In this document: positions 16,399 through 23,251 of the stretch, in pieces | Position numbering within the stretch: the first letter of the stretch is position 1 | How the letters are laid out: each line of letters starts with the position of its first letter | NCBI GenBank assembly: GCA_045602925.1 | Contig: JAZSCN010000007.1 | Location: forward strand, 1 to 40,473 | Length of the DNA stretch: 40,473 bases | Source of the DNA: UBA7477 sp045602925 | Lineage (GTDB): Bacteria > Bacillota > Clostridia > Oscillospirales > Ruminococcaceae | Direction: 5' to 3' | Notes under the pieces: model-generated | Told to the model about the DNA's origin: nothing | Databases searched by the model: none | The model's input: the letters and a program-made list of their open reading frames with translations, nothing else | Position numbers and translations under genes: made by a program

Positions 16399-16989
16399 TT
16401 ACTCCCCGATATGGGCGTTCCACTTACAGTCTGAAAGCTCGAAGTTTGAAAAGTACGCTGTAAAGGATGAGGTTTCGGGTGAGCAGGCGTATATGCCGAA
16501 GCGTACGGTTTTGTCGCCCTTATAGAAGTGGCAAATTCTCATCTGCTTCCAATTCTTGCCGTCGTCGGAGCATTCTATTCTGTAGTCGTCCTCTCTACGG
16601 CTAAGTCGATACCACATATTTTTTACATTGCTTGAAATCTCGGTTGTTGCCCAATCAGAGTAGCCGTTATTTGTGACCACGCTACCGAGGTGGGAGATAG
16701 CATCGGTTTCGTATTCGACAGACGCTTTTATCCAGTTATCGCTATCCATATACATAACAATACCGCACTGGTCGTATCTATGGTTTGTTTCCTCAAAAGA
16801 GGTTTTCACTACAAAGCTAAAGTGCTTTTCGTCGCTTTCGAGCTGGAGGACAGGGGCATTATCGTTTCTGAAATGGTAGTAGGTTCTTTGCCACAAATCG
16901 GTATGCTCGGCGGTTGTGATTGTTATAGTATCCTCAGTTATTTTATAATCCTTAGGGAGTCTTGTCCACTTAAAATTATTAAGATTCAT
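16399..16989 (-). CDS. DUF1349 family protein (concanavalin-like fold)
   Basis: 196-residue protein of the DUF1349 family, which has a jelly-roll, lectin/glucanase-like fold. Visible family features are FKWTRLP near the start, the DLWQRTYYHFRNDNAPVL segment, CGIVMYMDSDNWIKASVEY, the W-YRLSRR-DD-RIECS-DGKNW core and GIYACSPE near the end. No signal peptide is seen, so it is probably cytosolic. I set the start at ATG 16987-16989 because GAGGTG lies 4 bases upstream. The longer GTG start at 17016 falls almost on the predicted transcription start and is unlikely. Biochemical function is not established; sugar binding is a fold-based guess. Confidence 0.82.
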   Translation of the reverse strand: MNLNNFKWTRLPKDYKITEDTITITTAEHTDLWQRTYYHFRNDNAPVLQLESDEKHFSFVVKTSFEETNHRYDQCGIVMYMDSDNWIKASVEYETDAISHLGSVVTNNGYSDWATTEISSNVKNMWYRLSRREDDYRIECSDDGKNWKQMRICHFYKGDKTVRFGIYACSPETSSFTAYFSNFELSDCKWNAHIGE

Positions 16990-17018
16990 TTTGCACCTCA
17001 CAAAAATCAGTTTCACTT

Positions 17019-17047
17019 AGTATACCAATTTTATGGGTGAAAGTCAA
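17019..17047 (-). promoter_or_regulatory. Promoter of the DUF1349 gene
   Basis: Minus strand: -35 TTGACT (17042-17047), 17-base spacer, -10 TATACT (17019-17024). Transcription would begin near 17012, which supports the 16989 translation start. Confidence 0.78.
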
Positions 17048-17051
17048 TGAG

Positions 17052-17082
17052 ATAGCCCCACAGAAATTTCCTGCAGGGCTAT
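17052..17082 (-). terminator. Hairpin downstream of groEL
   Basis: Stem ATAGCCCTGCAG/CTGTGGGGCTAT, 12 bp with two G-U pairs and a 7-base loop, starting 24 bases after the groEL stop. No T-run follows, so termination may be weak or the hairpin may protect the 3' end. Confidence 0.5.
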
Positions 17083-17105
17083 AACTATTATTACAAATTT
17101 TAGGC

Positions 17106-18734
17106 TTAGTACATGCCACCCATACCACCTGCAGGCATTGCAGGAGCTACGTTTTCTTCCTTAATATCTGCAACGAGACTTTCTGTTGTGAGAACCATAG
17201 CTGCAACTGAAGCGGCATTCTGGAGAGCGCTTCTTGTAACCTTTGTTGGGTCAACGATACCGGCAGAAATCATATCTACGTATTCTTCATTATAAGCGTC
17301 AAAGCCGTAGCCTACCTTTTCGGAGCTTAAAATCTTATCGATAATTACGCTACCTTCGAGGCCTGCGTTTACAGAAATCTGACGGAGTGGCTCTTCGAGT
17401 GCCTTAAGCACGATAGCTGCGCCTGTTTTTTCGTCGCCTTCGAGCTTTTCGCAGAGTGTCTTCACTGCAGGGATAGCATTTATAAGTGCTGTTCCACCAC
17501 CTGCTACGATACCTTCCTCTACTGCTGCCTTTGTAGCTGCGAGGGCGTCTTCGATACGGAGCTTCTTTTCCTTCATTTCGATTTCGGTAGCAGCACCGAC
17601 CTTGATAACTGCCACGCCACCAGAGAGCTTAGCGAGTCTTTCCTGGAGCTTTTCTCTATCGAAGTCAGAGGTTGTAGTTTCAATCTGTGCTTTAATCTGA
17701 CCGATTCTTGCACGGATTTCGTCAGCATCTCCTGCGCCGTCTACGATGATTGTATTTTCCTTCTGTACGACAACCTGTCTAGCTCTACCGAGCTGCATAA
17801 GGCTTGTTGAAGAAAGCTCGAGGCCGATTTCTTCGGAGATAACCTGGCCACCTGTGAGGATTGCGATGTCTCTGAGCATTTCCTTACGTCTGTCGCCAAA
17901 GCCCGGAGCCTTTACGCCAACGCAGGTAAATGTACCTCTTAGCTTATTTACGATAAGTGTTGAGAGAGCTTCGCCTTCGATATCCTCAGCGATAATAACG
18001 AGCTTCTTACCGCTCTTTACGATTTCCTCGAGGAGTGGAAGAATTTCCTGGATATTAGAAATCTTCTTATCTGTAATAAGGATAAATGCGTCGTCGATAA
18101 CGGCTTCCATCTTATCTGTATCTGTTACCATATAAGGAGTGATGTAGCCTCTGTCGAACTGCATACCCTCGACAACCTCGCTATAGGTTTCGGCTGTCTT
18201 TGATTCTTCGATTGTAATAACGCCATCTGCTGTTACCTTTTCCATAGCTTCTGCGATAAGCTTTCCTATAAACTCATCTGCAGAAGAAACTGTAGCAACT
18301 CTTGCGATATCCTCTGTTCCTGCTACTGCCTTAGAGTTATTAACGATTGCTTCTACGGCAGCGCTTACAGCCTTAGCCATACCCTTCTTTACAACCATTG
18401 GGTTAGCGCCTGCTGCGATATTCTTCATACCCTCTCTAACGAGTGCCTGTGCAAGAACTGTTGCTGTTGTTGTACCGTCGCCTGCTGCGTCATTTGTCTT
18501 TGTAGCGACTTCCTTTACGAGCTGTGCACCCATATTCTCAAATGCGTTTTCGAGCTCGATTTCCTTAGCGATGGTAACGCCGTCGTTAGTGATAAGCGGA
18601 GCACCAAACTTCTTATCGAGAACTACGTTTCTACCCTTTGGGCCGAGCGTAATTTTAACTGTATCGGCGAGCTTATCGATACCTGTCTGGAGCGACTTTC
18701 TGGCTTCTTCGCCGTAAATAATATCCTTTGCCAT
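17106..18734 (-). CDS. groL: Chaperonin GroEL (60 kDa)
   Basis: Forms the double heptameric ring that folds proteins with GroES and ATP. The 542 residues begin MAKDIIYGEEARKSL and contain the ATP-site segments TLGPKGRNVVLDK and GDGTTTATVLAQ (catalytic Asp in GDGTT), the apical-domain hydrophobic residues and AAVEEGIVAGGG. The sequence ends in the flexible GGMGGMY tail. The length is standard. AAAGGAG precedes the ATG. It is 41 bases after groES, in the CIRCE-controlled operon. Confidence 0.99.
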   Translation of the reverse strand: MAKDIIYGEEARKSLQTGIDKLADTVKITLGPKGRNVVLDKKFGAPLITNDGVTIAKEIELENAFENMGAQLVKEVATKTNDAAGDGTTTATVLAQALVREGMKNIAAGANPMVVKKGMAKAVSAAVEAIVNNSKAVAGTEDIARVATVSSADEFIGKLIAEAMEKVTADGVITIEESKTAETYSEVVEGMQFDRGYITPYMVTDTDKMEAVIDDAFILITDKKISNIQEILPLLEEIVKSGKKLVIIAEDIEGEALSTLIVNKLRGTFTCVGVKAPGFGDRRKEMLRDIAILTGGQVISEEIGLELSSTSLMQLGRARQVVVQKENTIIVDGAGDADEIRARIGQIKAQIETTTSDFDREKLQERLAKLSGGVAVIKVGAATEIEMKEKKLRIEDALAATKAAVEEGIVAGGGTALINAIPAVKTLCEKLEGDEKTGAAIVLKALEEPLRQISVNAGLEGSVIIDKILSSEKVGYGFDAYNEEYVDMISAGIVDPTKVTRSALQNAASVAAMVLTTESLVADIKEENVAPAMPAGGMGGMY

Positions 18735-18775
18735 TATGCATTTCTCCTTTACTGAATATTGCTTTATTTATGCTA

Positions 18776-19048
18776 TTAGTCAACGATTGCGAGGATATCG
18801 TCCATCTTGACAATGATATATTCCTCACCCTCGAGCTTAACGTTAGTACCTGCATACTTAGAGATAAGAACCTTCTGGCCCTTTTCTACTGCCATTGTTA
18901 CATCTGTCTTACCAGGGCCTACCTCTACTACGATAGCTACCTCCGGCTTTTCCTTTGCAGAGCCTGTGAGGATAATTCCGCTTTGGGTGGTTTCCTCAGC
19001 CTGTGCCATTTTTACAACTACTCTGTCCTGAAGTGGTTTGATTGCCAT
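18776..19048 (-). CDS. groS: Co-chaperonin GroES (10 kDa)
   Basis: Heptameric lid of the GroEL chamber. The 90 residues start MAIKPLQDRVVVK, with the mobile loop at ETTQSGIILTGSAKEKPE and a conserved C-terminal half VSKYAGT, EGEEY and ILAIV. AAGGAGG lies about 8 bases upstream of the ATG. It is the first gene of the groESL operon, under a CIRCE operator and a sigma-A type promoter. Confidence 0.99.
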   Translation of the reverse strand: MAIKPLQDRVVVKMAQAEETTQSGIILTGSAKEKPEVAIVVEVGPGKTDVTMAVEKGQKVLISKYAGTNVKLEGEEYIIVKMDDILAIVD

Positions 19049-19083
19049 ATAAATGACCTCCTTATTAAAATATGTTATTATTT

Positions 19084-19112
19084 ATTATACATGCTTTAGC
19101 ACTCTCTGTCTT
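19084..19112 (-). promoter_or_regulatory. groESL promoter
   Basis: Minus strand: -10 TATAAT (19084-19089), 17-base spacer, -35 AAGACA (19107-19112, four of six matches to TTGACA). The CIRCE operator overlaps the spacer and -35, as expected for HrcA repression. Confidence 0.72.
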
Positions 19113-19122
19113 TGAGTGCTAA
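19096..19122. promoter_or_regulatory. CIRCE operator (HrcA binding site)
   Basis: Exact match to the CIRCE consensus: TTAGCACTC (19096-19104), 9 bases, GAGTGCTAA (19114-19122). HrcA binds this inverted repeat and represses groESL until heat shock. hrcA itself is not in the window. Confidence 0.98.
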
Positions 19123-19466
19123 TATTATTTTACCACTATTTTGCAAAAATTCAAGGGGTATATGTCATTTATAATGATTTTCGGCAGTTAGCACAAAAGA
19201 ACAGTTTATTACAGGAAAATTATTGGCAAGAGGGTTGCGTTTTACACCTTATATATATAATATTCACTGCTAAGATATGGTTTTGGGGAGATAAATCTTG
19301 TAATATTAACTATTTATTCATTATTCTGTAATAGAAATTTAAATAAATACAATTGTGAATTTGTTATAATTGATGTATCAATTGAAAATTTGCTTGCGTT
19401 TTGTTAAAATTTTGGCAGTCGCTTGCGTAAGACTTAAATACTTTTTATTCAGAAAGGATGTTTGCT
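19123..19466. other. AT-rich divergent intergenic region
   Basis: 344 bases between the CIRCE operator and the response-regulator start. I see no gene or RNA. From about 19360 it holds the response-regulator promoter, a 16-bp palindrome AATTGAT-GT-ATCAATT (19368-19383) that overlaps its -35 by two bases, and a direct repeat GCTTGCGT (19392-19399 and 19421-19428) on either side of the -10. Bases 19123-19360 show nothing recognisable. Confidence 0.6.
19382..19410 (+). promoter_or_regulatory. Promoter of the response regulator-kinase-protease operon
   Basis: -35 TTGAAA (19382-19387), 17-base spacer, -10 TAAAAT (19405-19410). The leader to the ATG at 19467 is about 50 bases. The nearby palindrome and GCTTGCGT repeat could be binding sites, possibly for the regulator itself. 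Confidence 0.65.
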
Positions 19467-20162
19467 ATGTCAATGGGTAAAGTTCTTGTAGTAGATGACG
19501 ACAAGAATATCTGCGAGCTTTTAAGGCTCTATCTTGAAAAGGACGGATACAGCGTTATCCTCTCTCACGATGGTGAAGAAGCTGTTGTTAAGTTCAACGC
19601 TCTCAAACCTGATATTGTTCTCCTCGATATTATGCTCCCCGGTCTTGACGGCTGGCAGGTATGCAGAGAAATCAGAAAGAAGTCTAATGTTCCTATAATT
19701 ATGCTCACAGCTAAGGGTGAGACCTTTGACAAGGTTTTAGGTCTTGAACTTGGTGCTGATGACTATGTTGTAAAGCCTTTTGATACTAAGGAAGTTATTG
19801 CCAGAATCAAGGCTGTTTCAAGACGTGTTGGTCAGACAACTGCTGAGGCTGAGGTTAAGGAAGTCCGTTACGACAAGCTTTCTGTTAACATGACAAGATA
19901 TGAGCTTAAGGTTGATGGAAAAATCCTTGACACTCCTCCTAAGGAGCTTGAGCTTTTATTCCACTTAGCTTCTAATCCAAACAGAGTTTACACTCGTGAC
20001 CAGCTTCTTGACGAGGTTTGGGGCTTTGAATACTACGGTGATTCAAGAACAATCGACGTTCACGTTAAGAGACTGCGTGAAAAGCTTGAGGGCGTTTCAG
20101 ACAAGTGGGCACTCAAGACTGTATGGGGTGTTGGCTACAAGTTTGAGGCTAACGACGAATAA
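19467..20162 (+). CDS. OmpR/PhoB-family response regulator
   Basis: Two-component transcription factor. The N-terminal receiver domain has the acidic pocket D10-D11-D12, phosphorylation site D54 (LLDIMLPG), switch Thr in MLTAKG and Lys in YVVKPF. The C-terminal winged helix (about 130-230) has the PPKELELLF and DSRTIDVHVKRLREKL signatures. I chose the ATG at 19467 (MSMGKVLVVDDD) because AAGGA lies 8 bases upstream; the ATG at 19458 overlaps that ribosome binding site. The 231-residue protein looks closest to WalR/PhoP-like regulators, but the identity is not decisive. It overlaps the kinase gene by one base. Confidence 0.94.
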   Translation: MSMGKVLVVDDDKNICELLRLYLEKDGYSVILSHDGEEAVVKFNALKPDIVLLDIMLPGLDGWQVCREIRKKSNVPIIMLTAKGETFDKVLGLELGADDYVVKPFDTKEVIARIKAVSRRVGQTTAEAEVKEVRYDKLSVNMTRYELKVDGKILDTPPKELELLFHLASNPNRVYTRDQLLDEVWGFEYYGDSRTIDVHVKRLREKLEGVSDKWALKTVWGVGYKFEANDE

Positions 20163-21607
20163 TGCGTGATACCAAAAGCATATTTTTTAAATACTTTATA
20201 ATCTGTGCGGCAGTAATACTCGTAAGCTTTGTATGCTTAGGTGCAGTATTACTGCTCGTTTCTTCTCAATACTTTGTCGGCGAAAAGCGTGACCTTATCT
20301 CCTCAAACGTATCTGATGCTTGCATTGAATCGGCAGAGGCTATGGAGATGCTCGCTCAACAAAACAGCCATTCTTCGAGCTTTGAGCTTATCACCAATGG
20401 TGAGGTTTACGAGATTATTAAAAGCCACTCGCAGTCTATTGGTGGAGATTTTATAGTTTCTGATGGTGATGGCAATGTATTGCTACACTCGGCTGAGACT
20501 GTATCGCTGGTAGTTCCTGAGAGCATAATCTCATCAATCCCTTCGTCAAGCAGGTATTTTGACACTGACCTTGACGGCTTTTACGATGAAGAAAAGCACT
20601 CTGTGGGGGCTTCCTTCTCTTACGGAGATGAGGTATTTTACATTATTGGCTCTACGTCGGTTTCGGAGCAGGATGACTACATCTGGAACATAATGCAGAT
20701 ATTCCTTATCTCGATGGTTTTCGTACTTGTTGTTGTACTCGTAATCGTATATATTGTTACCCTTCGACTTACTGCGCCTGTCAAGGAGCTTGCACAGACT
20801 GCCAAGGTAATCGGTGAGGGAAACTTTGACGAGCGAGTTCCTGAGTATGACACGACAGAGTTCTATATTCTCGGCAACGCTTTTAATGATATGGCGGTTT
20901 CTCTCAACAACTATGACAAGATGAGAAGCAGCTTTGTTGCGAATGTTTCGCACGAGCTTAGGACTCCTATGACCTCTATCGGTGGATTTGTTGACGGAAT
21001 ACTTGACGGAACTATTCCGAAGACAGAGGAGAAGAAATATCTGAGAATTATTTCCTCAGAAGTACAGAGACTTACCCGACTTGTAAGAAGTATGCTTAAT
21101 CTTGCTAAAATCGAGTCGGGCAGTATGGAGCTTTCTTCACAGAGCTTCAGTATTATTGAGCCAATTGTTGACACGCTTGTTACCTTTGAATCAAGACTTG
21201 AAGAGAAAAACATTGATGTCAGGGGGCTTGATGTTGAAAGAGTAATGCTCTACGCTGACAATGACCTTGTTCATCAGGTTATATACAACCTGCTTGAAAA
21301 TGCTATCAAGTTCGTTGACCAAAACGGATACATTGAATTCGGCTTTACTCCACACGACAGGCTTACTGCTATTTCGATAAAAAACAGTGGTGAGGGGCTA
21401 TCTCAGGAGGAGCTGCCTATGGTATTCGACAGATTCTACAAGTCTGACGAATCTCGTGGTAAAGATAAAAACGGTGTTGGTCTTGGACTTAACATTGTAC
21501 GTTCTATTGTAAAGCTTCACGGTGGTAACATTATGGTACGTAGCGTAAAGGGTGAATACACTGAGTTCATTTTCACGCTACCTAATCAGCCACTTGACAA
21601 GGAGTGA
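20162..21607 (+). CDS. Membrane sensor histidine kinase
   Basis: Partner kinase of the preceding response regulator. The 481 residues have a membrane span (about 11-34), an extracytoplasmic sensor of about 140 residues (35-173) and a second span (about 174-200). A HAMP linker (200-255) and HisKA with H264 (VSHELRTPMTSIGGF) follow, and the HATPase domain has NLLENAIKF, DRFYKSDESRG and GVGLGLNIV. No PAS domain is visible, unlike WalK of Bacillus. The ATG overlaps the regulator stop (TAATG), so translation is coupled. The HtrA-like protease follows after 11 bases, which suggests the sensor monitors the envelope. Confidence 0.94.
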   Translation: MRDTKSIFFKYFIICAAVILVSFVCLGAVLLLVSSQYFVGEKRDLISSNVSDACIESAEAMEMLAQQNSHSSSFELITNGEVYEIIKSHSQSIGGDFIVSDGDGNVLLHSAETVSLVVPESIISSIPSSSRYFDTDLDGFYDEEKHSVGASFSYGDEVFYIIGSTSVSEQDDYIWNIMQIFLISMVFVLVVVLVIVYIVTLRLTAPVKELAQTAKVIGEGNFDERVPEYDTTEFYILGNAFNDMAVSLNNYDKMRSSFVANVSHELRTPMTSIGGFVDGILDGTIPKTEEKKYLRIISSEVQRLTRLVRSMLNLAKIESGSMELSSQSFSIIEPIVDTLVTFESRLEEKNIDVRGLDVERVMLYADNDLVHQVIYNLLENAIKFVDQNGYIEFGFTPHDRLTAISIKNSGEGLSQEELPMVFDRFYKSDESRGKDKNGVGLGLNIVRSIVKLHGGNIMVRSVKGEYTEFIFTLPNQPLDKE

Positions 21608-21618
21608 CTTAATTACCA

Positions 21619-22941
21619 ATGAATTTTTACGACAATGAAATAGATAAGCTTTCTACGGCATTCTCGCTCGCCAAGGATACTATTGAGGGCAGTGAAGCTG
21701 AGGCTAAGACTTCTGCTGTAACGCCTGGAATTTTCTGGGGCGATACTATTTCATACAAGAGAAAAAAGACAAGCAAAAAGCGTTTTTTAGTATATCTTCT
21801 GCTTCTTTGCTTTATAGCTATTCTCGCCTGCTTTATGGTGATAACCTCGATATACGGCAGGGGCTGGCTTTCTAATCTTCTCTCTACGGGGAGCCCGAAC
21901 ATAAGCTTTACGCTACCGACATACGAGCGACCAGAGCTCGAGGATGAATACTATCAGGCTGACGGGCGTTACACGGCGCAGGGTGTTGCGAAGGCTATTT
22001 CGCCGTCGGTTGTATCTATTCTTGTATCTGAAGATATCTCGTTACAGTCCGGTTCTCCTTCCGGAACGCAGGGCTCGGGAGTTATTTTTTCAGAGGATGG
22101 TTACATTGTAACAAACGCTCACGTTGTTGACTCTGAGACAGGCGACGCCAACATAAGCGTTGTTTTGCACGATGAACGAGTTTATCAGGCAGAGATTATA
22201 GGCAGTGACACAAAGACTGACATTGCGGTTATTAAAATTCCTGCGAAGGGGCTCTCCCCTGCACAATTCTGCAACAGCGACAATGTTGCTGTCGGTGAAG
22301 AGGTTATTGCTATAGGAAGTCCTGCTGGACTTTACGGTACGGTAACAAAGGGTATTGTATCGGCTGTCAACAGACGTATATCTGTATCGGCTGATATGAA
22401 AGAAGTTGACTGCATACAGATTGACGCTGCTATAAATCACGGCAACTCCGGTGGTGCGCTGCTCAACATGTGGGGACAGGTAATCGGAATAACCTCGTCA
22501 AAGCTTAACTCGGCGGTATACGAGAGCATTGGCTTTGCTATATCGACAAACGAGGTTAAGCCTATTATTGAATCGCTTATAGAAAATGGTTATGTCAAGG
22601 GCAGAGTCAGAGTTGGAATAACCTTCACTGAAATTCCTCCGTTATACAAAGACGCATACGGCTTCCCTTCCGGCGGACTTCTCATTGTAGAAGTTTCTGA
22701 CGAATGTGACATTTCGAACACCGAGCTTGCTCCGGGTGACTACATTACTCATTTCAACGGAATACTTGTTTACGATTCAAGAACCGTTGCTGATGCGCTT
22801 AAAGGCTACAAGCCGGGCGACACTGTCACGGCGACCGTTGCCAGACCTAACGCAGAAAACACAGCTATCACTGAGGTTTTTGAAATCAAGTTCAAGCTTG
22901 AAGAAGACAACTCGGCGATAAGCGGATTCGAAGAGGAATAA
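21619..22941 (+). CDS. HtrA/DegP-like membrane-anchored serine protease with PDZ domain
   Basis: Envelope quality-control protease. A cytoplasmic N-terminus of about 55 residues precedes one membrane span (about 56-79), then a trypsin-like domain with the full catalytic triad H168 (TNAHVV), D201 (TDIAVIKI) and S277 (HGNSGGAL). One PDZ domain runs from about 340 to 430 (GGLLIVEV, APGDYITHFNG). The 440-residue length and single PDZ match Gram-positive HtrA proteins. The only good ribosome binding site (GGAG) is about 14 bases before the ATG, unusually far. Its place behind a response regulator and kinase resembles the walRK operon of Bacillus, which also ends in an htrA-type gene. Confidence 0.94.
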   Translation: MNFYDNEIDKLSTAFSLAKDTIEGSEAEAKTSAVTPGIFWGDTISYKRKKTSKKRFLVYLLLLCFIAILACFMVITSIYGRGWLSNLLSTGSPNISFTLPTYERPELEDEYYQADGRYTAQGVAKAISPSVVSILVSEDISLQSGSPSGTQGSGVIFSEDGYIVTNAHVVDSETGDANISVVLHDERVYQAEIIGSDTKTDIAVIKIPAKGLSPAQFCNSDNVAVGEEVIAIGSPAGLYGTVTKGIVSAVNRRISVSADMKEVDCIQIDAAINHGNSGGALLNMWGQVIGITSSKLNSAVYESIGFAISTNEVKPIIESLIENGYVKGRVRVGITFTEIPPLYKDAYGFPSGGLLIVEVSDECDISNTELAPGDYITHFNGILVYDSRTVADALKGYKPGDTVTATVARPNAENTAITEVFEIKFKLEEDNSAISGFEEE

Positions 22942-22944
22942 AGA

Positions 22945-23196
22945 ATGAATAAGATAACACTAAAAATTGACGGGATGTCCTGCCCACGCTGTGAGGCACA
23001 TGTAATTGAGGCAATAAAAAGCGCCTTCTCGGTGAGCAAGGTAACGGCTTCTCACAAGAAGGGGCAGGCAGAATTTATTACTGAAGATGACATAAGCGAC
23101 GCTTCGCTCAAGGAGGTTATTACAAACGCGGGCTTTGAGCCGAAGGGTGTACGCAGAGAACCTTACAAAAAGGGTTTATTCTCATTTTTAGGATAA
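22945..23196 (+). CDS. Small heavy-metal-associated (HMA) domain protein
   Basis: 83-residue protein of the HMA fold. KIDGMSCPRCEAHV gives the metal-binding CxxC (C13, C16), followed by the beta-alpha-beta spacing of CopZ-like chaperones and GFEPKGVRREPYKKG near the end. The C-terminus is hydrophobic (LFSFLG) and about 12 residues longer than the minimal fold. Copper or a similar soft metal is the likely ligand, but the metal is inferred. It starts 3 bases after the protease stop, with GAGGAA inside the protease 3' end, so it belongs to the two-component/protease operon. No copper ATPase is in the window. Confidence 0.85.
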   Translation: MNKITLKIDGMSCPRCEAHVIEAIKSAFSVSKVTASHKKGQAEFITEDDISDASLKEVITNAGFEPKGVRREPYKKGLFSFLG

Positions 23197-23217
23197 AGCT
23201 TTATAACTTTATAAAAA

Positions 23218-23245
23218 CAAAAAGGAGCCAAACGGCTCCTTTTTT
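23218..23245. terminator. Bidirectional intrinsic terminator
   Basis: Stem AAAAAGGAGCC/GGCTCCTTTTT with a 4-base loop; T-runs follow on both strands. It serves the HMA gene on the plus strand and the GH2 gene on the minus strand. Confidence 0.92.
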
Positions 23246-23251
23246 AGTGCG

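Noticed and set aside
17052..17082. Strong intrinsic terminator after groEL
   Set aside because: The stem is good but no T-run follows, so it is listed only as a low-confidence hairpin.
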